Positions 33,105 through 42,941 are shown, numbered from the stretch's first letter. The stretch: DNA of 64,000 nucleotides from Thermodesulfobacteriales bacterium (GCA_026988575.1 JALSKZ010000053.1:1-64000); one strand, 5' to 3'. A program made the numbers and translations. The notes: generated by a model from the sequence alone, not told the origin.

Positions 33105-34163
33105 ATGAGTGTCAATGAATTACAAAAATTTTGGACGCTACTTTCTCATCACCACCTGTTGGGTCCTATTCTTACTATCTTAATATATCTCATTTTGGCC
33201 AAGGTAGTAGATATTTTGTTCCAGCGCGTATTTCGTCGCTTGACCAAAGTTACCCATATCACCCTTGATGATTATATCGTCCAATTCCTGCACTGGCCTA
33301 TTATAATAAACATTATTTTACTAGGGCCTTTACACGTAATCTATACCATCAAACTGAGCCCCTTTGTGGTCTCCCTCTCCTCCAACATTATCAAAAGTCT
33401 TATCATCCTGATTTGGTGGATAACGGCCTTTCGTCTAATCCGTCTTGTAGCCAAACGTAAGGCCTATCTAATCGAACGTTTTGGGGATCTGGGGGGCGAT
33501 GTTGTCGTATTGCTCAAAAATCTGGCCTACATTTTGGTTACCGTCACCGGCGTAATATGCTTACTAAGTACCTGGCACATTGATCTAACCCCGTTTTTGG
33601 CCTCGGCAGGTATTGCTGGTGTAGCGGTGGCCCTAGCCGCCAGAGAAACATTGTCTAATTTCTTTGGCGGTATATCTATATTTTTAGACCGCACCTATAA
33701 GGTAAGCGACTACATTATTTTAGATTCTGGAGAACGGGGTGAAGTTATTGATGTAGGGATTAGATCGACGCGCATCCGTACCCGCGACGACGTCATTATC
33801 ACTATTCCCAACTCCATAATGGCTAATTCCAAAATCATAAACGAAAGTGCACCAGAACCTCGCTTTAGATTGCGTCTGCCCGTAGGGGTAGCCTACGGGT
33901 CAGATCTAAAAAGGGTAGAAGAAGTATTGTTAGAGGAGGTCTATCAGGTGCCCCACGTGGTAACAGATCCCCAAGCCCGTGTCCGCTACAGGCGTTTTGG
34001 AGACTCTTCGGTAGATCTCGAACTCCTCTGTTGGGTAGATGATCCCCGTTTTAAAGGGGTAGTAACCCACGCCCTTATCAAGCGCATCCACCAACGGTTT
34101 GAAAAAGAAGGTATTACCATTCCCTTCCCTCAGCGGGACGTCCATCTATATCAAAAAGATTAG
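33105..34163 (+). CDS. MscS-type mechanosensitive channel
   Basis: The product is 352 residues from MSVNELQKFW. It has four TM helices; the pore helix is FLASAGIAGVAVALAARETLSNFFGG with Gly/Ala packing, followed by the beta domain (DRTYKVSDYIIL, GEVIDVGIRSTRIRTRDD, IPNSIMANSKIIN). It opens under membrane tension to release solutes. An upstream start at 33015 adds a segment antisense to rpsT and is less likely. A TATAAT lies just upstream (33089-33094), without a clear -35. Confidence 0.88.
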   Translation: MSVNELQKFWTLLSHHHLLGPILTILIYLILAKVVDILFQRVFRRLTKVTHITLDDYIVQFLHWPIIINIILLGPLHVIYTIKLSPFVVSLSSNIIKSLIILIWWITAFRLIRLVAKRKAYLIERFGDLGGDVVVLLKNLAYILVTVTGVICLLSTWHIDLTPFLASAGIAGVAVALAARETLSNFFGGISIFLDRTYKVSDYIILDSGERGEVIDVGIRSTRIRTRDDVIITIPNSIMANSKIINESAPEPRFRLRLPVGVAYGSDLKRVEEVLLEEVYQVPHVVTDPQARVRYRRFGDSSVDLELLCWVDDPRFKGVVTHALIKRIHQRFEKEGITIPFPQRDVHLYQKD

Positions 34164-34177
34164 AGACTCGTTTGGGC

Positions 34178-36313
34178 TTAGATTCGTTCTAAGCGGGCGT
34201 ATTTTAAGTGCAAGGTTTTTTCTCCGGCTGAGACAAACTTCACTATTACCTTCTCGTTGTCTGCCATATGTTTTACCTGGCCTTCGCCAAAGACCGGGTG
34301 CCACACCAGCTCCCCTGGTCGAAAACGAGAGGAGTTAGGCTTGGTTTCTATATCTTCTTCGGTGGTCTCCAAGCTTAAGAAGCGTGGAGAAGGGACCCAG
34401 TTGCGGAGATAATCTTGGCGTACTTCTTCAATAAAACGGGAGGGTTTGCTGAATATACGGCCTTCCCCCGGCGCATAATAAGTAGCTGGGAAGGTCAGAA
34501 ATAGATTTTCTCTGGCCCTGGTTACAGCTACGTAAAACAGCCTGCGTTCTTCTTCGAGGTCCTCCTGACGCCCCATGGCGTAACTAGAAGGGAAGCGTCC
34601 CTCGGCCAGAGAAATTACAAAAACCGTGTGCCATTCCAACCCTTTAGCCGAGTGCACAGTAGATAAGGTGAGCTTTTCTTCGTCACTGTCTGGAGGTGTT
34701 ACTTCCGATACAGAGGCCTCAGGGGGTTCCAGGGCCAAGTCCGCTAAAAATTCCTCTAAAGAAGAATATTTATGGGCAATGGCCCGAAGTTGGTCTAGAT
34801 CTTTAGCCCGTTTAGGGTGGTCGTCATAATACACACGTGTAAGGATAGGGTCGTAATATTCTTCAATGAGCAGAAGCCGTTCTTCAGGGCTGAGGTCGGC
34901 GCGTAAAGCCGAGAAGAGTTTTGTTAACTTTTGGAGCCCTTTGGCGAAAGAGGGGCGCGAGGGATATTCTTTTAGGGCGGCAAGGGGATCGTTACTGGTG
35001 CGCAAAAAATCCATAATGCGTCTTGAGGTCTTTGGCCCGATCCCCTCGATAAGTAGCAAAACCCTGTTCCAGGCAAGCATGTCATAGGGATTAAGCAGAA
35101 GCCTCAAATGGGCCACTACGTCTTTGATATGGGCGGTTTCGATGAGTTTTAGCCCCCCGTACTTCAAAAAGGGTAGGTTGCGTTTGGCCAGTTCTAATTC
35201 TAGATCAAAAGAGTGAAAGGCCGAGCGGAATAAGACGGCTATTTCGTTTAAGGGGACACCTTCTTCACGCAGCGCAAGGATCCGTTCGGCTATAAACCTG
35301 CTTTGGTCGGCTTCGTCTTTGGCCTTATACAAAATGGGTTTTTCTCCCCCTTGTTTCCGGGTAAACAGGCACTTGGTATATTTTTCTTTGGCCCTAGCCA
35401 TTACGGCATTGGCCAAGTCCAAAATGGGCTGGGTGCTACGATAGTTTTCTTCTAGCTTGATAATCTTTGTGCCTGGAAAAAGTTGGGGAAACTCCAAGAT
35501 GTTACGAAAATTGGCCCCCCTAAAGGCGTATATGGATTGGGAATCATCACCTACTACCATTACGTTTTGGTGCCTTTCGGCCATTAAATACACGATTTCG
35601 GCCTGAAGGGCATTGGTGTCTTGATATTCATCCACCATAATGTACTGAAAACGTGTGCCCACGGCCCTTCGTACCTCGGGAAATTCCTTAAGCACTCGGT
35701 ACCAATTCACAAGCAGGTCATCGTAATCCATAAGCTGGTGCTCTTGCTTATACCGGACATAATGCTCAAAAAGACGGGCCAGATCCTCCAGTTCGTTTAA
35801 AAAGTGGGGAAAATGTTCCTCTACGACCTCGGCTAAAGATTTGCGTAGGTTTATGGCCTTACTAAAGATGTTGGCGATGGTGTCTTTTTTGGGGAAGCGT
35901 CGTCCTTTTTCGGCCAGGCCCAGACCTGTACGAAGCAGGTTAATGGCGTCTTCGGCGTCCCCGCGGTCGAGAATCACGAAGTTTCGAGTATAGCCAAGCA
36001 AAGGACCAAACTCTCGTAGCATCAAGTTGGCCAGGGAGTGAAAGGTTCCGCCAGCCACTTGTTCACAACGTTCGTCAGACAGCAATGCCGCACGTCTGAG
36101 CATTTCTCTGGCGGCCTTGCGGGTAAAGGTGAGCAAGAGGATATTTTCTGGTTCTACACCCTCTTCCAGTAAACGTGCTACGCGGTATACCAAGGTGCGG
36201 GTCTTCCCCGAACCGGCTCCCGCAATGACTAACACCGGTCCCCCCAGGGTTTCTACTGCTTCCCGTTGGGCGGGATTTAAATCCTCTGTATAGTTAAGCT
36301 TTTTGACAAACAT
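34178..36313 (-). CDS. UvrD/PcrA-type DNA helicase
   Basis: The 711-residue superfamily 1 helicase has all motifs in order: LNPAQREAV, GAGSGKTRTLVYRV (Walker A), TFHSLANLML, VDEYQDTN (Walker B), GDDSQSIYAFRGA, LEENYRST, LSTVHSAKGLEW and VAVTRARENL. The C-terminal tail (ELVWHPVFGEGQV) is the PcrA/UvrD RNA-polymerase- or DNA-binding tudor-like segment. The start at MFVKKLNYTED is chosen; an ATG at 36400 lies inside the divergent cysteine desulfurase gene. It works in repair and unwinding. Confidence 0.9.
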   Translation of the reverse strand: MFVKKLNYTEDLNPAQREAVETLGGPVLVIAGAGSGKTRTLVYRVARLLEEGVEPENILLLTFTRKAAREMLRRAALLSDERCEQVAGGTFHSLANLMLREFGPLLGYTRNFVILDRGDAEDAINLLRTGLGLAEKGRRFPKKDTIANIFSKAINLRKSLAEVVEEHFPHFLNELEDLARLFEHYVRYKQEHQLMDYDDLLVNWYRVLKEFPEVRRAVGTRFQYIMVDEYQDTNALQAEIVYLMAERHQNVMVVGDDSQSIYAFRGANFRNILEFPQLFPGTKIIKLEENYRSTQPILDLANAVMARAKEKYTKCLFTRKQGGEKPILYKAKDEADQSRFIAERILALREEGVPLNEIAVLFRSAFHSFDLELELAKRNLPFLKYGGLKLIETAHIKDVVAHLRLLLNPYDMLAWNRVLLLIEGIGPKTSRRIMDFLRTSNDPLAALKEYPSRPSFAKGLQKLTKLFSALRADLSPEERLLLIEEYYDPILTRVYYDDHPKRAKDLDQLRAIAHKYSSLEEFLADLALEPPEASVSEVTPPDSDEEKLTLSTVHSAKGLEWHTVFVISLAEGRFPSSYAMGRQEDLEEERRLFYVAVTRARENLFLTFPATYYAPGEGRIFSKPSRFIEEVRQDYLRNWVPSPRFLSLETTEEDIETKPNSSRFRPGELVWHPVFGEGQVKHMADNEKVIVKFVSAGEKTLHLKYARLERI

Positions 36314-36393
36314 GTTTTTAAGGTATCGCACTTCCCCAAAAATGCCAGGTACAAGATTGAGAACAAGGCAAAATCCTGTTAATGCTTGGGAAC

Positions 36394-37521
36394 ATGGCAC
36401 CTAAAAAATTGCTCTATTTTGATTATAACGCTACTACTCCAGTGCTTCCTGAGGTAGCCCAAGAAGTATTGTTCTATTTGACCGAATGTTTTGGCAACCC
36501 TTCCTGTGCACACCTTATGGGACAAGAGGCCCAAAAAGGGCTTGAAGGTGCCCGGGGACAAGTAGCCCGTTTGATAGGGGCAAGCCCTGAGGAGATCTAT
36601 TTTGTAAGTGGGGGTACCGAAGCCAATAATTTGGCCCTTTTAGGTGCTGCTTTAGCGCAAAAGAAAAAAAAGCATATTATCACCACCAGGATCGAACATC
36701 CCTCCGTACTGAATCCGTGTATCCATCTTTTGGAAAGGGGTTTTGATGTATCCTTTGTAGAGGTAGACCCCTTTTGTCGGGTAGATCCTCAAGAGGTAGC
36801 CAGGCAAATACGTTCAGATACCCTGATGGTCAGTGTGATGCTGGCCAACAACGAAACCGGTGTCCTTCAGCCCGTGCAAGAAATAGCATATATATGTCGG
36901 GAAAAGGGGGTTTTATTCCACACAGACGCGGCCCAAGCCGTGGGTAAAGTGCCCATCTCGGTGGCCGAATTGGGCTGTGATTTACTTACTATGGCCGGCC
37001 ACAAGCTTTATGCCCCTAAAGGCATTGGTGCTATTTATATACGTAAGGGGGTGTCTTTGGCTCCTATTCTTTTTGGAGCTGCTCAGGAAAGAGGGCTCCG
37101 GCCCGGCACAGAGCCTGTGGCCCTGGCGGCGGGTTTGGGGAAGGCCTGTGCCCTCGCCCAAAGAGATTTACAGGCCGAAGCCCAACGGCAACAATCTTTG
37201 CGAGAATATTTATTCGAGGGCCTAAAAGAGATCTTTCCCCACATTGTCCGCCACGGCAGGCCAGAATATTGTCTGCCTAATACCTTGAGTGTTGCCTTCC
37301 CTGGACATCAGGGAGAAGAGATCCTTAAGGCCCTACCTGAACTATGTGCTTCCACTGGTGCTGCTTGTCACGATCGGCGGGTAAAGGTCTCTCATGTACT
37401 GGCTGCCATGGGGGTGCGTCCAGAAGTTGCCCAGTCTACCATACGTCTTTCTCTCGGACGCTTCACCTCTTTAACAGATATAAAAGCTCTTCTGGATCTT
37501 TTTCGACAATATTTTGCTTAA
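36394..37521 (+). CDS. Cysteine desulfurase-like aminotransferase (NifS/IscS family)
   Basis: The 375-residue class V PLP enzyme starts at MAPKKLLYFDYNATTPV (an ATG four codons earlier is possible). PLP lysine is in MAGHKLYAPKG; other motifs are SGGTEANNLALLG, LANNETGVLQPV and FHTDAAQAVGKV. The active Cys is in CASTGAACHDRR instead of the usual SSGSACSSG. It takes sulfur (or selenium) from cysteine (selenocysteine). No iscU or tRNA thiolation gene is beside it. The last codon is one base from the MFS gene start. Confidence 0.85.
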   Translation: MAPKKLLYFDYNATTPVLPEVAQEVLFYLTECFGNPSCAHLMGQEAQKGLEGARGQVARLIGASPEEIYFVSGGTEANNLALLGAALAQKKKKHIITTRIEHPSVLNPCIHLLERGFDVSFVEVDPFCRVDPQEVARQIRSDTLMVSVMLANNETGVLQPVQEIAYICREKGVLFHTDAAQAVGKVPISVAELGCDLLTMAGHKLYAPKGIGAIYIRKGVSLAPILFGAAQERGLRPGTEPVALAAGLGKACALAQRDLQAEAQRQQSLREYLFEGLKEIFPHIVRHGRPEYCLPNTLSVAFPGHQGEEILKALPELCASTGAACHDRRVKVSHVLAAMGVRPEVAQSTIRLSLGRFTSLTDIKALLDLFRQYFA

Positions 37522-37522
37522 T

Positions 37523-38740
37523 ATGTCTGTGATAGAAGCCATAGCGCATAGTGCCCTTTTGCCCTTACGTAAACGTAATTTTCGGCTTTTTTTTGTGGGG
37601 CAAAGCCTTTCTCTTTTGGGTACCTGGGTGCATACCACGGCTCAACGATGGCTACTCTTTGAGCTTACCAATTCTGCTATCTCTTTGGGGGTTCTGGGGG
37701 CCATTGGGTCTCTTCCCATTTTGTTGTTCTCGCTTCCTGCAGGCTATCTGGCCGACCGCCTCCCCAAAAGGAAGTTGCTCCTGCTGGCCCAAACCATAGC
37801 GGCTTCTCAAGCTTTTATTTTGGGTATGTTGGTGCTCGAACACGTGGTAAAACCTTGGCATATCTTTGCTTTGGCCTTTGTGCTAGGGACTAGCGTTGCC
37901 CTTGAGTTCCCTGTGCGTCACTCTTTTATATACGAGCTGGTAGGCAAAGAGCCTTTAATAGCGGCCCTTTCCCTCCATTCTACGGCCTTTAATCTGGCTC
38001 GCTTTAGCGGACCGGCCTTGGCTGGTTTCTTGATGGGGACCTTCGGCATAGCTACCTGTTTCTTTTTCAATGCCTTCTCTTATGTGCCTCTGCTGTGTAT
38101 CCTGGCCTCGATGAATATTAATCAGGGGACCACTTCGGCCAAAAGGCCCTGGGAAGGGATTCAAGAGGTCTTTACCTTTGTAAAAGACAACCCGTCTATT
38201 AAGGCCACGCTTTTACTCATAGCCACCACGAGTGTCTTTCTCCTTCCCTATGCCATACTATTGCCTGTTTTGGCCCGCAAGGTTTACGGGGTGGGGGCTC
38301 AGGGCTTTAGTTTTCTCATGGCTATAAATGGGTTAGGGGCGTTATGTGGTGCCCTTTTTATGGCTAGTGTGGGACAGCGGTTGCCCCGCAGAAAGTCTAT
38401 ATTGGCCCATCTTTTGGCTTTGAGTTTCTTTTTGGGGCTTACGGCTCTTACGCATCGGTTCTCTGTGGCCTCCATTGGTCTACTAGCCGCGGGCTTCCAC
38501 ATGGTTTGTACCTTTACCTTTGCCAATGCCCATCTCCAAATAAATTCCTCTGATGAACTTCGGGGACGGGTGTTGAGTCTCTTTAGCCTCAGTTTTTTGG
38601 GGCTCTTCCCTTTTGGGAGCTTGCTTTCTGGCTTTTTGGCCCAACACTTTGGCGTCCAAACCACTTTGCTAATAGGTTCAAGCATAGGTATTTTAATGGT
38701 CACTGTACTCTTTATTAGGGGCTTTGGCCGGCGTTTTTAG
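37523..38740 (+). CDS. MFS transporter, EntS-like
   Basis: The 405-residue protein has 12 predicted TM helices and the MFS loop motif GYLADRLPKRKLLL between TM2 and TM3. The N-terminus PLRKRNFRLFFVGQSLSLLGTWVHT is the pattern of EntS/MFS_3 exporters. The substrate is unknown. It starts one base after the cysteine desulfurase stop, so it is co-transcribed. It may export a small molecule made elsewhere. Confidence 0.82.
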   Translation: MSVIEAIAHSALLPLRKRNFRLFFVGQSLSLLGTWVHTTAQRWLLFELTNSAISLGVLGAIGSLPILLFSLPAGYLADRLPKRKLLLLAQTIAASQAFILGMLVLEHVVKPWHIFALAFVLGTSVALEFPVRHSFIYELVGKEPLIAALSLHSTAFNLARFSGPALAGFLMGTFGIATCFFFNAFSYVPLLCILASMNINQGTTSAKRPWEGIQEVFTFVKDNPSIKATLLLIATTSVFLLPYAILLPVLARKVYGVGAQGFSFLMAINGLGALCGALFMASVGQRLPRRKSILAHLLALSFFLGLTALTHRFSVASIGLLAAGFHMVCTFTFANAHLQINSSDELRGRVLSLFSLSFLGLFPFGSLLSGFLAQHFGVQTTLLIGSSIGILMVTVLFIRGFGRRF

Positions 38741-38781
38741 ATAGAGCTTGTACTTTAAAGGCCAGATGCTAAATTGGGACC

Positions 38782-39357
38782 ATGCTTACCGAAATATTGA
38801 AGTTAGACCACCAACTCTTTTTGTTCTTTAATCAAAGACGTATCCCTTTACTGGACCAACTAATGCCCATTTTTAGTGAACCCCGTTTTATCTATCTTTT
38901 TTTTATCTCCATAGCTGCTGTATTACTGTGGCGGAAGGGCAAAAATACTTTGATCGTAGCCTGTGGAGCCTTAATTTTTATGTTGGCTACCGATTTCGTC
39001 TGTGGACAAATATTAAAACCTCTAGTTGGTCGACCAAGGCCTTTTAGGAAGGTAAGCCCTGTTTATATTTATCAACATCATCACTGGCAAAAACTTCTTC
39101 ACCCTTTAAAACCCTTGCCTCGAGGGCGCTCTTTCCCCTCTTGTCACGCCAGTAATGTCTCCTGTGTAGCTACTATTTTTACCTGTTTCGCCCCGGAACT
39201 AGCCCCGGTTTTGTGGTCTTTTGTCGCCGCGGTGATGTATTCGCGTCTCTATTTGGGAGTTCATTACCCTTTAGATGTCTTGGCGGGTCTGCTAGTAGGT
39301 CTAGTGATGGGAATAATGGGTTTTCGACTAATAGATTTACTGAGGTCTAAACGGTGA
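38782..39357 (+). CDS. PAP2 family phosphatase
   Basis: The 191-residue membrane protein has the three PAP2 motifs: KPLVGRPRP, SFPSCHASN and SRLYLGVHYPLDV, with the catalytic His residues. It removes phosphate from undecaprenyl pyrophosphate, phosphatidate or lipid A. The GT39 gene follows with an overlap of four bases (GTGA), which suggests a role in the undecaprenyl or lipid A pathway. Confidence 0.87.
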   Translation: MLTEILKLDHQLFLFFNQRRIPLLDQLMPIFSEPRFIYLFFISIAAVLLWRKGKNTLIVACGALIFMLATDFVCGQILKPLVGRPRPFRKVSPVYIYQHHHWQKLLHPLKPLPRGRSFPSCHASNVSCVATIFTCFAPELAPVLWSFVAAVMYSRLYLGVHYPLDVLAGLLVGLVMGIMGFRLIDLLRSKR

Positions 39358-40865
39358 AACGTTATATAAATGCCCTGTTTTCTCCAGCAGGATTGTTCAT
39401 TTTGGTAATTGTCTCGGCCAGGCTGGTCTTTTTACAACAGATAAAACTACCTCTAAGCCCTGATGAAGCCTATTATTGGGATTGGGGGAGGCATCTGGCC
39501 TGGGGCTACTATAGTAAGCCCCCCATGGTGGCTTGGCTAATAGCCCTTTCGACCCACTTTTTGGGCATTAGTGAATATAGTGTTCGTATTCCAGCCTGGT
39601 TATGCGGTGGTCTTTATCTTGTCTTTCTATACTTTTTCAGCTTACGGCTCTTTGACGAGCAGGTGGGGTTGTGGTCTATCTTGGCCGCTGCCGCCACCCC
39701 CATAATGGCTGTTTATAGCTTTGTCATGACCATTGATCCTCCGCTTTTGATGTTTTGGGCTCTGGCCTTGTGGGTGGGCTGGCTTGCTGCCGAAACGCCC
39801 AGTTTGGGCCGCTTTGCCCTCTTGGGCCTTGTTATCGGGTTAGGCCTACTCAGTAAACAGACTATGGTGGCCTTTCCGGTGTTTTATTTTCTGTGGTTAT
39901 ATTACCACCCGGAATCCCGCAAGCTTTTACGCAAACCAGGTCCGTATTTGGCGGTTCTGCTGGCCTTTATTATGTGTGTACCTACCCTATGGTGGAATGC
40001 CCAACACCACTGGATTATGTTTAAACACACCTCCACCCATTTCAAGGAACAGGCCTTTCGGCTAGACGGCCCCCTTTTTTTTCTGGTGGAACAAGCCGGG
40101 GTTATTACTCCTATTACTTTTGTCTTGATGCTCCTAGGCTTTTACCTGGTAATAACCAGGGAAAAGTTGCGCAAAATACGTCAGGTGACCTATCTGTTTT
40201 TCCTTTCTGCCTTACCCCTGGGCCTTGTGTTGCCTCTGGCTTTTTTGCGTAAAGTAAACGCCAATTGGCCTGCCCCCTTTTATACCAGTGCGTTTTTGCT
40301 CGTTGCTGTGCTGTGTCTGCGTACAAAATGGCCTCAAAAGCGGGGGGTGTGGGTAAAGCGATCTTTCCTTATGGGAGTGCTTTTGGGGTTTATAATAACC
40401 ATTATGTTGTACAAACTCCCGGTAATGCCGCAGAAATTCCCTCCGGCCGTAAGGGGGTTGTTATACAAGTTTGATGGTTGGCCGGAACTTGCCCAGGTGA
40501 CCACCAAAAAGTGTCCCCCAGGGGCCGTAATTATTGCTGGAAGCCGCGATTATGCAGCAGAGTTGGCCTTTTATCTGCCTGGTCATCCGTATACCTATAC
40601 CCTGTGGGAAGGAAGTTACCGTAGCCAATACGATATATGGGATGGCCTGGGGAATAAGATTGGCCGGAGGGCCCTGGTGGTTACCAAAGGCCCTCTAAAC
40701 AAGAGTACTCTAAACCAGTGCTTGTGCCCGGTAAAATTTTTAGGGGCTTGGGAAAAGAAACTTCTAGGAGGACATAAAACAATACGGGCCTATTTTTATT
40801 CGGGAAGGCTGAGACATTGTCCTTGGTGGGGACCAACATGTCCCAAAAACGTTTCTTCACCATAG
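39354..40865 (+). CDS. GT39-type glycosyltransferase (ArnT-like)
   Basis: The 503-residue membrane protein starts at GTG. It has about 12 TM helices and the GT39/83 first-loop motif LSPDEAYYWDWGRHLAWGY with the catalytic Asp/Glu, followed by SKPPMVAWL. ArnT-like enzymes move sugars from undecaprenyl-phosphate to lipid A or proteins. The C-terminal periplasmic part includes AELAFYLPGHPY. The sugar is unknown. It is coupled to the PAP2 gene and its end overlaps the next gene by 28 bases. Confidence 0.85.
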   Translation: MKRYINALFSPAGLFILVIVSARLVFLQQIKLPLSPDEAYYWDWGRHLAWGYYSKPPMVAWLIALSTHFLGISEYSVRIPAWLCGGLYLVFLYFFSLRLFDEQVGLWSILAAAATPIMAVYSFVMTIDPPLLMFWALALWVGWLAAETPSLGRFALLGLVIGLGLLSKQTMVAFPVFYFLWLYYHPESRKLLRKPGPYLAVLLAFIMCVPTLWWNAQHHWIMFKHTSTHFKEQAFRLDGPLFFLVEQAGVITPITFVLMLLGFYLVITREKLRKIRQVTYLFFLSALPLGLVLPLAFLRKVNANWPAPFYTSAFLLVAVLCLRTKWPQKRGVWVKRSFLMGVLLGFIITIMLYKLPVMPQKFPPAVRGLLYKFDGWPELAQVTTKKCPPGAVIIAGSRDYAAELAFYLPGHPYTYTLWEGSYRSQYDIWDGLGNKIGRRALVVTKGPLNKSTLNQCLCPVKFLGAWEKKLLGGHKTIRAYFYSGRLRHCPWWGPTCPKNVSSP

Positions 40866-41863
40866 GTCTTACACCCCATCGACTAGAATTCCTGCCCGCT
40901 ATGACGGCCTTAATGGCCCAACATAAGAGCATTGTCCTGGAAGAGCCCCCTCATGAAGGACTAAGTTCTTTTTTAAAAGGCCGTGTATCTATCGAAGAAA
41001 TATTAGAAGACTTGGAGGCGGGTTTTCCTGAATACACCAAGGCAGCTTATAGGCACCTGAAAGTATTTCATGATCAAGGGCTAAAAATTTGTCAGGTAGA
41101 ACCCTATTTGGAAGGGGTTTTTGTAATCCACAAATTGATAGAGGAAGAAGGGTGTTCGCCCCAAGATATTTCCCGACTGCCGTTTCTGGCAGAGGTCTAT
41201 AAATACGAACACCAGGCCACCGGGGCCCTCTTAGATTTTTATGCCGCCATGGGCGCCCCTTTTGAAGAGGTCTTGAGCAAATTAAAGGCCTTTGCCCGGG
41301 CCGATGCCCAGCGCCTTGATTTTCGAGATCAGCTGAGGGCCAGGGCCATACGAAAGCTTCTATCTCACTTACCCATGCCGATCTTTATTGAAGCCGGCTA
41401 TATCCACCTGCGCCTGATTTATTATTTGGCCCGTAACAAAGGGGCGTGGCGGCTTTGTGTACGTAACTTGCTCCTTGAGGCCACGCGTACCCACGGTTTG
41501 TCTTCTTTTTGGCCCTCCCCAGGCGATGGTTTGACTTCTTATTATCTGTTAGGTAAACGCCACCGCCATGTGTCCGAAGACCTATTGGCCGCGCGCAGTC
41601 TGGTCTACATAAAGCTCATCGAAAAAGAAGAAATGTTCCCCAGCGCCCAGAAGAAGTTTCCCCACCTCTACCACGAGTTGATTTGGCGCATATTTGTCAA
41701 TTTTTTATCCTACGAGGACTGTAAGCGTTTGGACCGTTTTATCAGGCTTTTACCTACAAACGAGGCCCAGTCTTTGGCCCAAAAACTCTTCCCTCACCAA
41801 GTACAACAGGCCCGAAAGAAGGTGGAAGAAGCCTTCCAGGCTAACGCGTTAAGGGCAAAATAA
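40838..41863 (+). CDS. Hypothetical protein, unrecognised
   Basis: The 341-residue protein starts at the ATG of MSQKRFFTIG, with GGTGGGG upstream. A TTG at 40817 would add seven residues. The N-terminal third (HRLEFLPAMTALMAQHKSIVLEEPPHE and IEEILEDLEAGFPEY) is reminiscent of TraB/ChaN-type folds, which would be weak evidence only. The rest is helical and rich in Leu, Arg and Lys. No signal peptide. The end overlaps the convergent kinase gene by 23 bases. Confidence 0.6.
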   Translation: MSQKRFFTIGLTPHRLEFLPAMTALMAQHKSIVLEEPPHEGLSSFLKGRVSIEEILEDLEAGFPEYTKAAYRHLKVFHDQGLKICQVEPYLEGVFVIHKLIEEEGCSPQDISRLPFLAEVYKYEHQATGALLDFYAAMGAPFEEVLSKLKAFARADAQRLDFRDQLRARAIRKLLSHLPMPIFIEAGYIHLRLIYYLARNKGAWRLCVRNLLLEATRTHGLSSFWPSPGDGLTSYYLLGKRHRHVSEDLLAARSLVYIKLIEKEEMFPSAQKKFPHLYHELIWRIFVNFLSYEDCKRLDRFIRLLPTNEAQSLAQKLFPHQVQQARKKVEEAFQANALRAK

Positions 41864-42941
41864 TGACGAATTCTGCCCCTTTTTGGTAATTTCGTCCCTT
41901 TATTTCTCCTCCGTGGGCTTCTACTATACGTCGTGATATAGAAAGCCCTAAGCCTGTTCCCTTTTTCTTGGTGGTAAAAAACGGTGTAAATAAATGTTTT
42001 AAGACCTCTTCAGATAGACCTGGACCTGTATCACGAATAAAGATATAGACTTCTTTTTCTTGAGGCCTTATCTCTAGTTCTAGCTCTCCCCCCTGAGGCA
42101 TGGCTTCCAGGGCATTTTGCATAAGATTAAAGAGTACTTCTTTAAAGCGCATTTCATCCAGGTGGAGCTTTAGGGGGTAATCTGGTGCCTTAAAGCGTAC
42201 GTGAATTCCTTTTTCCTTGAAACGAGCCTGGTAAATTTTTAGGGCCTCTTGGCAAAGCTCGCGGAGGTCTATTTCTTTTAGATCTAACTTTAGCGTCCTC
42301 CCAAACTGGTTTATGTCTTGCAAAAGCTTTTGGAGCCTTTCTACTTCGCGAAGGATGAGCGCCAGTTTTTCTTTTTTACGTGGGTCTTCTTCCTTGCGAT
42401 AAAGATTGGAGACCAAACCACCAATGGCAATGAGGGGGTTTTTTATGTCGTGTACAATACGCGATACAGCCATTCCTACAGCAGCCAGTTTTTGACTCTC
42501 CACCAGCTGCCTTTCCATTTCTTTACGTTTAGTGATGTCGCGCAATATGGCGGTAAAGATCCAGCTGTCTTTGCACCGTGAGGCAGAACGCGAGATGCGC
42601 AAAGGAAAACGTTGCCCGTTTCGTCGATAGCCTGTACCAGAAAGGACCTGCCCTAGGACAGGTGACCTTCCGGTTTGCAGGAATTGTTCTATAAATTTTT
42701 TGTGTCTGCCGCGCAGTTCAGGAGCAAGAATAAGGTCCAGATCTTTACCCAAAACTTCATGGGCTTGCCAGCCAAATATCCTTTCTGCCGAACGATTAAA
42801 GAGAATAATACGGTGAGATTGATCTATAACTATAATGGCGTCGGTGGCGGACTGGATGATGCCTTCTAGAATGTCTTTACTAAGATCAGCCTTGGTGATA
42901 GAAGGGTCCCCTTTAAGTCCATTTTTACTATTAACACTCAC
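41841..42941 (-). CDS. PAS-domain sensor histidine kinase
   Basis: The 366-residue soluble kinase has a PAS domain (DAIIVIDQSHRIILFNRSAERIFGW; residues 30-130) and the HisKA motif RIVHDIKNPLIAIGGL. ATPase boxes are NLMQNALEAM, IRDTGPGLSE and GTGLGLSISRRIVEAHGG. The overall form is NtrB-like. Its start overlaps the flavoprotein gene by 11 bases, so redox sensing linked to that enzyme is possible (inference). No regulator gene is adjacent. Confidence 0.87.
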   Translation of the reverse strand: MSVNSKNGLKGDPSITKADLSKDILEGIIQSATDAIIVIDQSHRIILFNRSAERIFGWQAHEVLGKDLDLILAPELRGRHKKFIEQFLQTGRSPVLGQVLSGTGYRRNGQRFPLRISRSASRCKDSWIFTAILRDITKRKEMERQLVESQKLAAVGMAVSRIVHDIKNPLIAIGGLVSNLYRKEEDPRKKEKLALILREVERLQKLLQDINQFGRTLKLDLKEIDLRELCQEALKIYQARFKEKGIHVRFKAPDYPLKLHLDEMRFKEVLFNLMQNALEAMPQGGELELEIRPQEKEVYIFIRDTGPGLSEEVLKHLFTPFFTTKKKGTGLGLSISRRIVEAHGGEIKGRNYQKGAEFVIILPLTR

